A stretch of 64,000 nucleotides of DNA from NCBI RefSeq assembly GCF_001618145.1, contig NZ_KV392042.1, positions 256,152 through 320,151 of the forward strand, in the 5' to 3' direction. This DNA is from Oceanobacillus damuensis (lineage in GTDB: Bacteria; Bacillota; Bacilli; Bacillales; Amphibacillaceae). A model generated the notes under the pieces. It saw nothing but the letters and a program-made list of their open reading frames with translations, was not told the origin of the DNA and ran no database searches. Positions 37,047 through 47,302 of the stretch are shown here, in pieces. The position numbers were made by a program, and so were the translations under genes. The stretch's first letter is position 1; the number at the start of each line of letters is the position of its first letter.

Positions 37047-38298
37047 AATTCCTGAATTAGCAGAATCGATCACAGAAGGTACCATCGCCGAGTGGCTTGT
37101 CCAAAAAGGTGACAAGGTTGAAAAAGGGGATCCAATTGTGGAATTGGAAACGGACAAAGTAAATGTCGAAGTGAACGCTGAGGTGTCCGGTGTAATCACG
37201 GAAATTCTCAGTGCAGAAGGCGATGATGTTGCAGTGGGTGACACAATCGCAAAAGTAGATGAAAATGGAGAAGCAGGCGGCGGGGCAGCCCCAGCCGAAG
37301 CACCGAAAGAGGAAAAACAGGAAGCGCCTGCACCAAAAGAGGAAAAGGAAGAGGCACCAAAGGCGGAAGCAAAAGAAGAACCTGCACAAGGCAATGGTGA
37401 AGTCATCGCATCACCAGCCGCCAGAAAACGTGCCCGCGAATTAAATATTGATTTAAGTAAAGTAGCTGCACGCGACCCGCTTGGCCGTGTTCGTCCAGAA
37501 GATGTGGATGCGGCAGCAAGTGCTAAAAATGAGCCGAAACAGGCATCCAAACCGGCAAAACAGGAAGCACCTAAATCGGAAAAAACGGAATTTGACAAAC
37601 CGGTCGAGCGGGTGAAAATGACCCGTCGTCGTCAAACCATTGCGAAAAACCTTGTGAATGTACAGCATGAAACAGCGATGCTCACTACATTTAATGAAGT
37701 TGATATGACGGCTGTCATGAAGCTACGCAGTGAACGCAAAGAGAAATTCCTGCAAAAGAATAATGTGAAACTTGGATTCATGTCCTTCTTTACAAAAGCA
37801 GTAGTTGGAGCATTGAAGGAATTCCCATTACTGAATGCGGAAATTCAGGGCAATGAGCTTGTCATTAAAAAATTCTATGACATTGGTATTGCCGTTTCCA
37901 CAGATGATGGATTAGTAGTTCCGGTTGTCCGTGATGCAGACCGTAAAGACTTTGCAGGCATCGAACAATCCATTGTTGACCTTGGTACAAAAGCACGTGA
38001 TAACAAATTGGCATTAAGTGACTTACAAGGCGGATCGTTCACCATTACAAACGGCGGTACATTCGGTTCAATGATGTCTACACCAATTCTGAATTCACCA
38101 CAGGTTGGTATCCTTGGAATGCATAATATTGTCAAGCGTGCAATGGTTATGCCGGATGATTCCATTGAAGTCCGTCCAATGATGTACCTGGCACTTTCTT
38201 ATGATCATCGTATTGTCGATGGTAAAGAAGCCGTACAGTTCCTTGTACGTATTAAAGAAATGCTGGAAGATCCATACGATCTGTTATTGGAAGGTTAA
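37033..38298 (+). CDS. odhB: Dihydrolipoamide succinyltransferase, E2 of 2-oxoglutarate dehydrogenase
   Basis: Core of the complex; transfers succinyl from lipoate to CoA. The 421-residue protein has an N-terminal lipoyl domain with the lipoylated Lys in [12 protein letters not shown] near residue 42, a flexible Ala/Pro/Glu/Lys linker, and a peripheral E1/E3-binding domain ([19 protein letters not shown] near 125). The catalytic domain ends in [13 protein letters not shown] with the active His. Start GTG after GGAGGAAATT inside the end of odhA. A terminator follows. Confidence 0.97.
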   Translation: MQEVKIPELAESITEGTIAEWLVQKGDKVEKGDPIVELETDKVNVEVNAEVSGVITEILSAEGDDVAVGDTIAKVDENGEAGGGAAPAEAPKEEKQEAPAPKEEKEEAPKAEAKEEPAQGNGEVIASPAARKRARELNIDLSKVAARDPLGRVRPEDVDAAASAKNEPKQASKPAKQEAPKSEKTEFDKPVERVKMTRRRQTIAKNLVNVQHETAMLTTFNEVDMTAVMKLRSERKEKFLQKNNVKLGFMSFFTKAVVGALKEFPLLNAEIQGNELVIKKFYDIGIAVSTDDGLVVPVVRDADRKDFAGIEQSIVDLGTKARDNKLALSDLQGGSFTITNGGTFGSMMSTPILNSPQVGILGMHNIVKRAMVMPDDSIEVRPMMYLALSYDHRIVDGKEAVQFLVRIKEMLEDPYDLLLEG

Positions 38299-38310
38299 TA
38301 AATATAATAG

Positions 38311-38354
38311 CAAAAGCCCATTGCTGTCAGACACAGAACAGCGATGGGCTTTTG
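38311..38354 (+). terminator. Terminator of odhAB
   Basis: CAAAAGCCCATTGCTGT pairs with ACAGCGATGGGCTTTTG (one G-U-type mismatch) across a 10-base loop. It begins 12 bases after odhB. Confidence 0.9.
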
Positions 38355-38748
38355 TGTGAATTTCAACAAATATTGCTATATAAAAGAGGGAGTATAATAA
38401 GCTAGTATTCGTTCCCAAATTGAGATGTCCTTTTGAATATTTTATTATTATAGTATATTTTTGCTATTACTCACCAAATGCAATTTCATAGCTTCTCATT
38501 TAATCATTGCAAAATTATTACGAAACGAATATTATAGTAAACGTTGGTTAACTTATAGGGAATGCATATTCATGAAAGTGGCAGCTTATTTTTCGATTTT
38601 TCCAATATAATCGATGTACATATAGTCAACTAGTTTTTGTTACGTTTTGATTGAACGGAAAGAAGCAAAGAAAAGTACTTATCATGTTAACAAACACAAA
38701 ATTAGGGAAAAGCTAAAACAAGAGCGCGAATTAAAGGAGGCATTACCG
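38355..38748. other. AT-rich leader ahead of the nucleoside transporter
   Basis: No separate gene with a ribosome binding site was seen. The nucleoside transporter frame stays open upstream to a TTG at 38647, giving a Lys/Glu-rich 34-residue extension, but that part has no binding site and is most likely untranslated. No PurR box, cre site or riboswitch could be fitted with confidence. Confidence 0.5.
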
Positions 38749-39936
38749 TTGGATATTCTTCTTGGTATTTTAGCAATTATTATTACATTGGGACTCGCCT
38801 ATCTAATGTCCAATGATAAGAAGAACATTAATTACAAAGGAATTGGAATCATGCTCGTGTTCCAGCTGTTGATCACTTGGTTCATGTTTTCCACACAGTT
38901 GGGAAGGATAATAATCAATGGAATATCGGCAGGATTCAATAAATTAATCGAGTTCGGTACGGAAGGTATTATGTTTGTATTGGGTGGTTTTGTAGTTGAA
39001 GAAGGAGGCGTATTCTTCTTTAATGTGCTGCTGTTGATTATCTTCTTTGCAACGATTCTCTCCGTGCTCACTTACTTGAAAATTCTTCCGACAATCATAA
39101 AGTATGTTGGTGGATTTATATCAAAAATAACGGGTCTTCCAAAAATCGAATCTTTTAATGGAGTCAACAGTATCTTTTTTGGTCAGTCAGAAGCTTTAAT
39201 AGCAATACGTTCCCAGTTCCATCACCTAACTGCCAATCGTCTGTATATTGTAAGTGCGTCTGCGATGAGTTCTGTTTCAGCTTCAATTGTCGGTGCATAT
39301 ATCTTAATGCTGCCGGCTGAATATATCTTAGTGGCTCTTCCTTTAAATATGTTCAGTGCTTTAATGGTGGCTTCCATTATCGCTCCAGTCAATGTACGCA
39401 AGGAAGAAGATTATGTCGATATATCGAATGTTACCGAGGATCGAAGTTTTTTTGAAGCGATGGGAAATGGTGCGCTGGAAGGCGGTAAAATTGCCTTGAT
39501 CGTTGCTGCTATGCTTATTGCCTTTATTGCATCCTTAGAGCTCGTAAACTGGATTATCCAATCTATTTTTGCAGGTGTGACATTGCAGCAAATTTTAGGG
39601 TACATCCTTGCTCCGATTGGAATACTAATGGGAATCCCTGCAAATGAAGTAATAGACGCGGGTGCCATTATGGGTACGAAAATTATTACGAATGAGTTTG
39701 TAGCCATGCTTGATTTTCAGCCAATGATTGAATCAATGTCTGAGAAAACAGTTGGGATTGTTTCGGTGTTCTTGACAAGCTTTGCCAATTTCTCTTCCAT
39801 CGGTATTATTGCTGGTACTGTAAAAGGTATTGATAATAAAAAGTCAGCAATCGTGTCACAGTTTGGGATGAAATTGCTGGCGGGTGCCATCCTTACATCC
39901 ATCTTATCCGCAACTGTCGCTGGATTATTTTTATAA
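38749..39936 (+). CDS. nupC: Concentrative nucleoside transporter (NupC/CNT family)
   Basis: Imports nucleosides with H+ or Na+. About 395 residues and roughly ten hydrophobic segments. Family blocks are GGFVVEEGGVFFFNVLLLI near 115, FFGQSEALIAIRSQFHHLT near 180, and NEFVAMLDF near 325 with the following FANFSSIGIIAG. The start is placed at TTG 38749, preceded by AAAGGAGG with eight-base spacing, which gives the normal family length. The longer frame from 38647 would add a charged N-terminus not typical of the family. Which nucleosides it prefers is not visible. It converges on the MATE gene. Confidence 0.9.
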   Translation: MDILLGILAIIITLGLAYLMSNDKKNINYKGIGIMLVFQLLITWFMFSTQLGRIIINGISAGFNKLIEFGTEGIMFVLGGFVVEEGGVFFFNVLLLIIFFATILSVLTYLKILPTIIKYVGGFISKITGLPKIESFNGVNSIFFGQSEALIAIRSQFHHLTANRLYIVSASAMSSVSASIVGAYILMLPAEYILVALPLNMFSALMVASIIAPVNVRKEEDYVDISNVTEDRSFFEAMGNGALEGGKIALIVAAMLIAFIASLELVNWIIQSIFAGVTLQQILGYILAPIGILMGIPANEVIDAGAIMGTKIITNEFVAMLDFQPMIESMSEKTVGIVSVFLTSFANFSSIGIIAGTVKGIDNKKSAIVSQFGMKLLAGAILTSILSATVAGLFL

Positions 39937-39945
39937 ATTATATGA

Positions 39946-39981
39946 AAAAGCTCATCAGTTAAATGTGACTGATGAGCTTTT
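39946..39981. terminator. Bidirectional terminator between nupC and MATE gene
   Basis: AAAAGCTCATCAGT (39946-39959) pairs with ACTGATGAGCTTTT (39968-39981), with A- and T-runs on both sides. It serves both convergent genes. Confidence 0.9.
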
Positions 39982-39985
39982 GTTT

Positions 39986-41332
39986 CTATTGGGAAAATTT
40001 CCTCTGAATATAGATCAACCTCCATAAAAGGGCTGCTGCTCCAAAACTTAGACCGACAATAATACCTACCCAGTATCCAAATGGCTCCAATGGCGTATAA
40101 TTAGCCAGCACCCACCCTGTAGGAAGGCCTATAGCCCAATAAGAAATCAATGCAATGACCAATGTTATGTTTACGTCTTTATAACCGCGAAGCGCTCCTT
40201 GGATTGGGGCTCCGAAAGCATCAGCCAATTGGTAGAAAATCGCAAAATAGATAAACTGCCTTGTCAGTTCGATTACTTCCGGGTTCGAATTGTAAAGAGT
40301 TGCAACAGGTCCATTAAGGATATAGAGGATACATGATGCGAAAATCGCAATAAATATACCACCGCTCATACCAATATATCCATATGTTCGTGCATCTTTA
40401 TATCGCTGTGCTCCAACTTCAAAACCGATTGTGATTGTTAACGCCATTCCTACACTTAATGGAATCATGTACAAAAGCCCGGCAAAGTTCAAGGCTGCTT
40501 GGTGTGCGGCAATCGTATAGGTGCTGTAGATACTCATTAATAATGTCACTGCTGAAAAGATGCTTGTTTCAAAAAAAATAGCAGCGCCTATGGGAAGGCC
40601 GATTTTCAATTGGTAAGACCAAGGTTTCAGAGCAGGCTTAAACCACTTTGCAAACACGTTGAACTTACTGAAGGGATGGACTCTAATCAGCACAAGTAAG
40701 GAAATTCCGCTTACAAGCCAATAAGTCAGTGATGTGGCAATACCGGCTCCTATACCTCCAAAGGCTGGAAGACCAAGCTTGCCAAATATAAATATATAAT
40801 TAAAAAAGATGTTAAGTGGTAAGGATATTAATATGATAATCATGGAAGCCCGCGTTTGACCAAGCCCGTCCATAAAACAGCGGATCGTATTAAAAATAAA
40901 CAATGGTATTATTCCAGCTCCAATAGCAATAAGGTAGTGCTTGGCGATATTGCGTACATCTGTCTCTAAATCCATTAACGAAAGTACAGGATCTAGTACA
41001 AATCCTCCAAAGCCAATAATGATGATGGATAAGATAATTGCCAAATAGATTCCCTGCTGTACAATATTAGGGACATCCTCATTTCTTTTGGAACCAATCA
41101 CCTGGGCAATTATCGGTGTTATTGCCAACACAATTCCATTAATGCCGGTAGAAACAGGAACCCACAGACTTGATCCGATAGCGACACCTGCCAGATCTTC
41201 CGCACCGGCTCTTCCTGACATAACCGTATCGAAGAAGGTCATCAGATTAAGACTGATTTGTGTAATCAGTATCGGCAGCAAGATGATGCTGAATAACTTT
41301 ATTTTTTCTTTAATTGTAGATGTTTGATACAT
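39986..41332 (-). CDS. MATE-family multidrug efflux transporter
   Basis: A 448-residue, 12-span transporter of the NorM branch. The N-terminus has LPILITQISLNLMTFFDTVMSG and a middle block ESWIP-type VPVSTGINGIVLAITPIIAQ. The second half repeats the pattern (LYMIPLSVGMALTITIGFEVGAQ), as expected for MATE proteins, which export cationic compounds using Na+ or H+. It resembles Bacillus YojI, which also lies near odhAB. ATG follows AAGGAAGAG. Substrate unknown. Confidence 0.9.
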   Translation of the reverse strand: MYQTSTIKEKIKLFSIILLPILITQISLNLMTFFDTVMSGRAGAEDLAGVAIGSSLWVPVSTGINGIVLAITPIIAQVIGSKRNEDVPNIVQQGIYLAIILSIIIIGFGGFVLDPVLSLMDLETDVRNIAKHYLIAIGAGIIPLFIFNTIRCFMDGLGQTRASMIIILISLPLNIFFNYIFIFGKLGLPAFGGIGAGIATSLTYWLVSGISLLVLIRVHPFSKFNVFAKWFKPALKPWSYQLKIGLPIGAAIFFETSIFSAVTLLMSIYSTYTIAAHQAALNFAGLLYMIPLSVGMALTITIGFEVGAQRYKDARTYGYIGMSGGIFIAIFASCILYILNGPVATLYNSNPEVIELTRQFIYFAIFYQLADAFGAPIQGALRGYKDVNITLVIALISYWAIGLPTGWVLANYTPLEPFGYWVGIIVGLSFGAAALLWRLIYIQRKFSQ

Positions 41333-41447
41333 GAAAACTCTTCCTTTTTATTATATTTTCTAATAGGATAGAGAGTGTAATCCCAATGAAGCATAATGTA
41401 TATTATACTTGTTAATTATGATTTGTGGAAGAAAGGAAGTACTTTGC

Positions 41448-42518
41448 ATGAAAAAGAAACGAATTCTCTTCACTGGCGGTGGAACAGCAGGCCATGTGAT
41501 TGTCAATTTAGCTCTCATCCCTTTTTATCAGGATGAGGGATGGGAAATCGACTATATAGGTTCCTATAATGGGATAGAAAGAAAGCTGATCGGACAGATG
41601 GAGGGTGTTACCTATCATCCGATATCAACGGGAAAGCTGCGCCGCTATATGTCTAAAGAAAACTTCAAGGACCCTTTTAAAGTTCTGAAAGGTATGTTGC
41701 AGGCTTATCGAATCATCGGAAAACGAAAGCCAGCGGTTATATTCTCAAAGGGTGGCTTCGTATCCGTGCCTGTAGTTGCAGCCGCAAAATTAAGGGGTGT
41801 TCCTTCGGTCATACATGAATCTGACTATACTCCAGGACTTGCAAACAAGCTATCTATACCTTTTACCAGAAAGGTATTGGCAACATTTCCGGAAACAATG
41901 CAATATCTTCCCGAAAAGAAGGCGGAATATGTAGGAGCGGTTATTCGGGATGAACTTTTTAAAGGAAGCAAGAAGAACGGATTGAAGTTTGCCGGCTTAA
42001 GTGGAGAATTGCCCGTGTTATTGATTATGGGAGGCAGTGGTGGTTCCCATAAAATAAATGAGACGGTAAGAAACAGTTTGCCTGATCTTTTGACAAGCTT
42101 TCAAATCATTCACATTTGTGGACAGGACAAAATCGATAACTCCATCGATAAACCGGGATATGTCCAATTTGAATACATTCAGGATGAATTAAAGGATGTT
42201 TTTGCAGCAAGTGATTATGTGTTATCCCGGGCGGGTTCGAATGCTATTTTTGAATTTTTGGCTTTGCAGATACCAATGCTTTTGATTCCTTTATCGAAAG
42301 GGGCAAGCAGAGGGGACCAAATCATTAATGCAAAGTCATTTCAGGAAAAACGCTATGCGAGAGTTCTGGAAGAAGAAAATCTTTCGGAGCAATCGTTAAA
42401 AGACGAGCTGATCCAATTGAAAGAGTTTGCGCCTATAATGATGGATACGATGAAAGAATATAAAAGTGAGCAATCCCGTGATCAGGTCATTGAGATTATT
42501 AATAGTGTCAGCAAATAA
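41448..42518 (+). CDS. MurG-type UDP-GlcNAc transferase
   Basis: About 356 residues with the MurG layout: [20 protein letters not shown] at the N-terminus, [21 protein letters not shown] near 100 and [13 protein letters not shown] near 125. It also has the C-terminal UDP-sugar-binding [37 protein letters not shown] and [10 protein letters not shown] blocks. MurG adds GlcNAc to lipid I to form lipid II at the inner membrane face. This copy is outside the mur/dcw cluster, so it is probably a paralogue, as is known in several Bacilli. ATG 41448 follows GAAAGGAAG. Role (vegetative or spore wall) is not determined. Confidence 0.85.
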   Translation: MKKKRILFTGGGTAGHVIVNLALIPFYQDEGWEIDYIGSYNGIERKLIGQMEGVTYHPISTGKLRRYMSKENFKDPFKVLKGMLQAYRIIGKRKPAVIFSKGGFVSVPVVAAAKLRGVPSVIHESDYTPGLANKLSIPFTRKVLATFPETMQYLPEKKAEYVGAVIRDELFKGSKKNGLKFAGLSGELPVLLIMGGSGGSHKINETVRNSLPDLLTSFQIIHICGQDKIDNSIDKPGYVQFEYIQDELKDVFAASDYVLSRAGSNAIFEFLALQIPMLLIPLSKGASRGDQIINAKSFQEKRYARVLEEENLSEQSLKDELIQLKEFAPIMMDTMKEYKSEQSRDQVIEIINSVSK

Positions 42519-42544
42519 CAGTAGTAATGGAGACTGTTAAAAAT

Positions 42545-42582
42545 AGAGAATTCCCTCATTTAATTCAGGGAATTCTCTATTA
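42545..42582 (+). terminator. Terminator of the MurG-type gene
   Basis: AGAGAATTCCCT pairs perfectly with AGGGAATTCTCT across a 10-base loop, followed by a weak AT-rich tract. Confidence 0.8.
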
Positions 42583-42687
42583 TTCTTATTTAAATTTGTG
42601 TGTGAATGACCACCATTGCTGGTTACCGGAAAATGAACAAGAAAGCCAGAAATCGCTGAAAAATCAGCGATAAATGAATTGAATGCT

Positions 42688-43833
42688 TTATTGAATGGTT
42701 CCGTAATGGTTTATATCCATCTTTACATGAAAATCTACGGTCACGCCGGGAAACTTCTCCCGCCATTCCTCGGTTGTCAATTCACTGTCTCTTTTTTGGG
42801 CACGATAGAGAGTACCAAGACCAAAAGCATCGGAATTGAATTCCTGGAGTTTCGTGAGCAGATTATCATATAGAGTCTCTATTGCTTTTTCGGATTCCTT
42901 TTCAAGTAAATCAACAATAGCTTCTTTATCCACATTTATTGTCTCGGATATTTCATAAAGGTCGGCCTCCAGACTAATGTCCGTTTTAAATGCTAACTTC
43001 TCATCATCAACCAATTCTGTATTACTCTTGCCGTGTTCCACAATCAGACGAATGTGCATCTCTTCTTCATCATTTGCTTCGTAACCTTCAGCGATGTGTT
43101 CCAAAAAGGGTTTCAACGGTAACGTTAAGTCCAAGGGAGCAGACTTTGTCTTCTTCTCAAACAGATTGATCAAATAAGCCTCCTTCAGGGAAACCTTACC
43201 GATATATTTGTCATCTTGAAAAACAGCCAGCCCTGTCATGCCAGGTGAGTCGTTTTCATCCAAGTCCAGAACGGGCAAGACAGGGTCCTGGCCAATTGCT
43301 GTCATTTTTCGGTTGAAGTCATATAGTGTAGCCATTGGAATACTGTCCTCTTCTACTTCCTTTTCCAAAAGCTGATGCAAATACTGGCCGACGTTCGGGG
43401 CCAATTGGGTTTGCCCTTTCGTAAGTACCTCGCTTGCAGGACGATCACTGACTGCAAAAAACATGATGTCGGAAACGCGTGCATCACGTACAAGTGTACT
43501 TAAGAATTGGGATATCCCATCCTGAGCAGCTTCCTTTCCATATAATTCAAGACGGATCTGCCCAGGTGTCAGTTCATACCTTGTCTGATAACCAGCATCT
43601 CCAAGAGCTTCCTTGATTGTATTTCCTTTTCCTGTAATTTGTGTTGTGATTTCATCTGTCTGGGCATCGAACTGGAAGGTAATAAGGGTTGATTCGATGT
43701 TGTACCTTTCATCTTCGGATATATCCACGCCTCTTGTATGAATAATACTTAGGCTTTCGATAGGTCTTTGCTGTACACAGGCGGAAAGTAAGATGAAAGG
43801 CAAAATGATCAGCAATACTTTTTTATTTTGCAC
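42688..43833 (-). CDS. Spore germination protein, Ger(x)C family lipoprotein
   Basis: C subunit of a GerA-type germinant receptor in the spore inner membrane. The 381-residue protein has a lipoprotein signal peptide with lipobox LLSAC (Cys about residue 19) and a Ger(x)C body with ISEDERYNIESTLITFQF near the start and EEWREKFPGVTVDFHVKM near the C-terminus. GTG start after AAGGAAGGTG. It is third in the operon, only three bases after the B-subunit gene. It is needed with A and B subunits for response to amino acids or sugars; the germinant is unknown. Confidence 0.92.
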   Translation of the reverse strand: MQNKKVLLIILPFILLSACVQQRPIESLSIIHTRGVDISEDERYNIESTLITFQFDAQTDEITTQITGKGNTIKEALGDAGYQTRYELTPGQIRLELYGKEAAQDGISQFLSTLVRDARVSDIMFFAVSDRPASEVLTKGQTQLAPNVGQYLHQLLEKEVEEDSIPMATLYDFNRKMTAIGQDPVLPVLDLDENDSPGMTGLAVFQDDKYIGKVSLKEAYLINLFEKKTKSAPLDLTLPLKPFLEHIAEGYEANDEEEMHIRLIVEHGKSNTELVDDEKLAFKTDISLEADLYEISETINVDKEAIVDLLEKESEKAIETLYDNLLTKLQEFNSDAFGLGTLYRAQKRDSELTTEEWREKFPGVTVDFHVKMDINHYGTIQ

Positions 43834-43836
43834 GAT

Positions 43837-44943
43837 TTACACCTTCCTTGCTTTTTTCCATTTTTTCTTTATTAATACAAATGGTAGCAGTAGAATCGGA
43901 TACACAAATATCAGCCAGAATCCATTATCTGATACAATAGTGATTACTTTTTGAATATGATAATGCTTTTCTATAGTTGCACAGCCTATTAGTAAAAATA
44001 TTGACGCGGTGTACAACGTAACCTTTTGAGGAACCTTATACATCCGTTTCATACTGTAAGTTAAGGCCCACATCAGCAATACCATATTTGGCAGGCTTAC
44101 CATCATCCACTCTGCGACGACGATATAGTCAAATCGCTCGATAAATGTAAATGTCTGTATTTTAAATAATGCAAGTACAGACCATTCTCTCCTCAACAAT
44201 TGTTCCGGACTGAAGAAACCAATCGTTATGACTGTCGTAAGCAGGATGATTGCCCCTGTCCATAAAGCTGCAATGGTAATCGGTAATTTGGTTTTTTCTT
44301 TATTTACAATAAAAGGGTAAATTAAAAACAGGATTTCAATCCCCATAAATGTATAGGATGAAGCTTTTGCCCCTGAAAGCAGCTCGGTAACCGAAGCCTG
44401 TAAAGGAGGCGAGAAATGATCGAAGTTTATAGCGGTAGCTGGTTCGATCAGCAATAACAGTAACCAATGTGTAAGGAGGAAAAACAGAAAGCAAACCCCG
44501 ACGATTACCCGCAAGCCACCAAGAACGGTATATATAATAAGGATTGTCAGCACAACGCCCATCAAGAGAGAGCTGACTTCAGGAAAGATGAAAATTTTCA
44601 CTACCTCTATATAAGTTAAAACGACTGACAGTAATGCACCTGCAAAATAGGCGATATAGGCAAGTCCGAGTAATTTCCCGATCCACTTTCCGAAGATATC
44701 CACCTGAATGCCCAGTATATCTGCATTTTCATATTGTTTTAGAATGTAAAGCATCACAAATAGAACAATAAGGGAAAATATAATTGCGAGAATGATGGAG
44801 ATCCAGGAATCCTGTTTCGCTTCCAAAAAAATATATCTTGGTGCACCCATCATTCCGACTCCCAATTGGATGGAAGTGATGATGAAGAACAAGTAAAACG
44901 CTTCAATACTTAGACTGGGCTTTAGTTTTACATTTACATCCAT
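43837..44943 (-). CDS. Spore germination protein, GerB family (endospore germination permease)
   Basis: B subunit of the germinant receptor: 368 residues, about ten membrane spans, of the amino acid-polyamine-organocation superfamily. Typical blocks are SLSIEAFYLFFIITSIQLGVG at the N-terminus, near which the family starts, and IFFPE-type FIFPEVSSLLMGVVL. This subunit is thought to hold the germinant-binding pocket. It is the second gene of the operon, with nine bases to the A-subunit gene upstream and three to the C-subunit gene downstream. Confidence 0.92.
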   Translation of the reverse strand: MDVNVKLKPSLSIEAFYLFFIITSIQLGVGMMGAPRYIFLEAKQDSWISIILAIIFSLIVLFVMLYILKQYENADILGIQVDIFGKWIGKLLGLAYIAYFAGALLSVVLTYIEVVKIFIFPEVSSLLMGVVLTILIIYTVLGGLRVIVGVCFLFFLLTHWLLLLLIEPATAINFDHFSPPLQASVTELLSGAKASSYTFMGIEILFLIYPFIVNKEKTKLPITIAALWTGAIILLTTVITIGFFSPEQLLRREWSVLALFKIQTFTFIERFDYIVVAEWMMVSLPNMVLLMWALTYSMKRMYKVPQKVTLYTASIFLLIGCATIEKHYHIQKVITIVSDNGFWLIFVYPILLLPFVLIKKKWKKARKV

Positions 44944-44952
44944 ATAAATCCC

Positions 44953-46452
44953 CTACTCATCGATATCTTTTTTCTTTGAAGCGTATTTCCCGAACCTGAT
45001 TAAATCCTTAGGCATGAAGGATGCAAATCGCTTGCCTTGAAAAGCTTGTGGCAGGCGGAATAATACCTTGTTAATGTCCTGCATTCGAAACGGATAGATA
45101 GGTGACAAATATGGACGCCCCAACGTAGTCACTCTCAATAAATGAATCAATAGAAAACATAAACCGAACATCATTCCGATCAAGCCTAACATTCCTGCCA
45201 GTAAAATCATTGGGAAGCGAAGCAGACGTATCGTCGTTCCCATCAGGTAACTGGGGACAGTGAAGGAAGCTAAAGCACTTATCGTAACGAAAATGATCAG
45301 AATATTACTGGTAATGCCTGCCTGAACTGCTGCTGTCCCGACGACTACCCCACCTACAATGCCGATTGTCTGACCTACTTTGGTTGGCAGTCTGGCGCCT
45401 GCTTCCCGTAAGAGTTCAATCATCAGCTCAAGAAATATCGCCTCAAATATTGGTGGGAAAGGGACGGATGCTCTTGATTGTCCAAGGGATACAAGCAGTT
45501 GGGTTGGAATGATTTCGAAATGGTAGGTAACTGCTGCTACATAAAAGGGAGTAAGTGTCAATGAGATGAACATTGCTATAAAACGCAAAATTCTTAAAAA
45601 CGACCCCGTATTCCAGCGCATATATAAATCTTCGGTAGATTCAAAGAAGCTGAAGAAAGTGGACGGCGCAATGATAGCGGTTGGGCTGTTTTCCATTAAC
45701 ACGCCGATCCGCCCTTGTGAAATTGCGTAGGATGTCCGGTCAGGCAGCTCTGTTGCATAAAACTGGGGGAAAATTGTCATGGAAGAGTCCTCTATATATT
45801 GTATTAATACGTTGATGTCTTCCAGCTCATCTACTTCCAGGTCCTGCAGCCGCTGTCTCATCGTGTTGACATCCGTCTCATTGGCAATGGACTTTACATA
45901 GATTAATCGAACTTCCCTGGAGAACCTTTTGCCAACCATTATTTTTTCCAGCACAAGATCTGTAGAATGTATTCGCCATCGCATGATGTTTAGATTAGTA
46001 GTCAATGATTCCGTAAAGGCAACCTGAGGACCAATCACTACTGTTTCTGTTTCAGCTTTCGAAAGGTCTCTTTTTTCAATTGTTTGCATGGAATAGGAAA
46101 CAATTTCATCTTCATCTTCTACATAGACAAAAACACAGCCCTTGATTAAATCCTCAAGGATATTCTCCATCCTATCCGATTTTTTACCTGAGCTTAATGG
46201 CATCTTATTAAGAATGGATTCCGTGTTCCAAGAGGTTTTATTTTCCAATAATTGCTTCAATAGTAAATTATCAACCTTATCGGGGGTTACCTGATATGGT
46301 ATATAAAATACTGCTATATTTTTATTTTGATGATGAAACACTGTAAAACTTAAGTCATCATTATTTTCAAATTTACTAATCATCAACTTTTCGAGCTGAT
46401 CTATTTTAATTGGAAAGATATTTGATGAGTTGCGTTTATGTCCTTTTCTCAT
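44953..46452 (-). CDS. Spore germination protein, GerA family
   Basis: A subunit of the receptor: 499 residues with a large N-terminal cytoplasmic domain (to about residue 265) and several membrane spans in the C-terminal half. The GerA/SpoVAF blocks GRIGVLMENSPTAIIAPSTFF, SRASVPFPPIFEAIFLELMIELLREAG and TLGRPYLSP are all present. It is the first gene of the operon and starts at ATG after GGAGGG, behind a sigma-G-type promoter, so the receptor is made in the forespore late in sporulation. Confidence 0.94.
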   Translation of the reverse strand: MRKGHKRNSSNIFPIKIDQLEKLMISKFENNDDLSFTVFHHQNKNIAVFYIPYQVTPDKVDNLLLKQLLENKTSWNTESILNKMPLSSGKKSDRMENILEDLIKGCVFVYVEDEDEIVSYSMQTIEKRDLSKAETETVVIGPQVAFTESLTTNLNIMRWRIHSTDLVLEKIMVGKRFSREVRLIYVKSIANETDVNTMRQRLQDLEVDELEDINVLIQYIEDSSMTIFPQFYATELPDRTSYAISQGRIGVLMENSPTAIIAPSTFFSFFESTEDLYMRWNTGSFLRILRFIAMFISLTLTPFYVAAVTYHFEIIPTQLLVSLGQSRASVPFPPIFEAIFLELMIELLREAGARLPTKVGQTIGIVGGVVVGTAAVQAGITSNILIIFVTISALASFTVPSYLMGTTIRLLRFPMILLAGMLGLIGMMFGLCFLLIHLLRVTTLGRPYLSPIYPFRMQDINKVLFRLPQAFQGKRFASFMPKDLIRFGKYASKKKDIDE

Positions 46453-46484
46453 ATAACCCTCCGAAAGTACGATTATTTCTCTGT

Positions 46485-46514
46485 TAGTATGCCTAATACT
46501 AGGGGGTTTATGAA
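46485..46514 (-). promoter_or_regulatory. Sigma-G-type promoter of the ger operon
   Basis: On the minus strand TTCATA (46514-46509), 17 bases, then CATACTA (46491-46485), matching the forespore sigma-G pattern. It lies 32 bases before the gerA start. The same CATACTA-17 pattern occurs before the spore lipoprotein gene at 57137. Confidence 0.75.
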
Positions 46515-46523
46515 TGACTAAAT

Positions 46524-46560
46524 ATAAAAAACTACCACTTGAATTTAATTAGTGGTAGTT
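46524..46560 (-). terminator. Terminator of the carbonic anhydrase gene
   Basis: On the minus strand AACTACCACT pairs with AGTGGTAGTT, followed by TTTTATATT. It lies just after the anhydrase stop and before the ger promoter. Confidence 0.85.
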
Positions 46561-46566
46561 CTGATT

Positions 46567-47121
46567 TTACTGTTCTCTTGTCACGACATCTACTTTACCT
46601 GTTCCCGGATCAATGACGAGTCCATGAACTTTAATTTCTTTCGGTAACAGCGGATGGTTTCTAATAATATTGACACTTTGCATCACTGATTCTTCCACAG
46701 TAGTAAAACCATGGAATTCTTCATCCAGATTAATGCCTCCATGTGTCAGATTGTTTATTGCAGCTTCAGAAATTCCCCGTTCAACCATCGTGTTTTTCAG
46801 TGCTTCCGTATCCACATTGGACATCCCGCAACCATGGTGACCAATGACAACTACTTCATCTGCTTTTAACTTGAAAATTGCAACGAGGATACTCTTCATG
46901 ATACTGTCAAAAGGCTTCCGGATAATTGCCCCGGCATTTTTGACCATTTTCACATCACCATTTTGTATGTTCAATGCTCTATTCAGCAGTTCGACTAATC
47001 TCGAGTCCATGCATGTAAATACGACCATTTTCTTGTTCGGAAATGTATCGGTTTCATAGTCCTCGTATTGCTTTTCTGCTACAAATTGTTTATTATGCGC
47101 CAGCATTTCATCTAAATGCAT
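46567..47121 (-). CDS. Beta-class carbonic anhydrase
   Basis: Converts CO2 and water to bicarbonate. The 184-residue protein has the zinc and catalytic motif CMDSR (Cys37, Asp39, Arg41) and IGHHGCGM (His95 and Cys98), the beta-class pattern. It resembles Bacillus YtiB. ATG follows AAAGGAG. It probably supplies bicarbonate to carboxylases and carbamoyl phosphate synthases. It is a single gene between the ger operon and a small zinc-finger gene. Confidence 0.93.
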   Translation of the reverse strand: MHLDEMLAHNKQFVAEKQYEDYETDTFPNKKMVVFTCMDSRLVELLNRALNIQNGDVKMVKNAGAIIRKPFDSIMKSILVAIFKLKADEVVVIGHHGCGMSNVDTEALKNTMVERGISEAAINNLTHGGINLDEEFHGFTTVEESVMQSVNIIRNHPLLPKEIKVHGLVIDPGTGKVDVVTREQ

Positions 47122-47302
47122 ATGATCAACTCCTTTATTCTTTACAAAAACTATAGCATTTTTTTTAGAAATAATAAATTATATTGAAGGTATATCAGTA
47201 GCTGTGACTAAAGCATTATTTTTCGAAAAATTCGAAACCTCTCATTGTTATGCGAAAAATTTTGATGTATTATGTAATTACAAACAATTAAGGGGTGAGG
47301 AA

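Noticed and set aside
37005..37598. 197-codon minus-strand frame opposite odhB
   Set aside because: Ser/Ala/Gly/Phe-rich shadow of the repetitive Ala/Pro/Glu/Lys linker; no binding site.
38647..38748. N-terminal extension of the nucleoside transporter
   Set aside because: Charged 34 residues without a binding site; the TTG at 38749 has a strong one and gives the normal family length.
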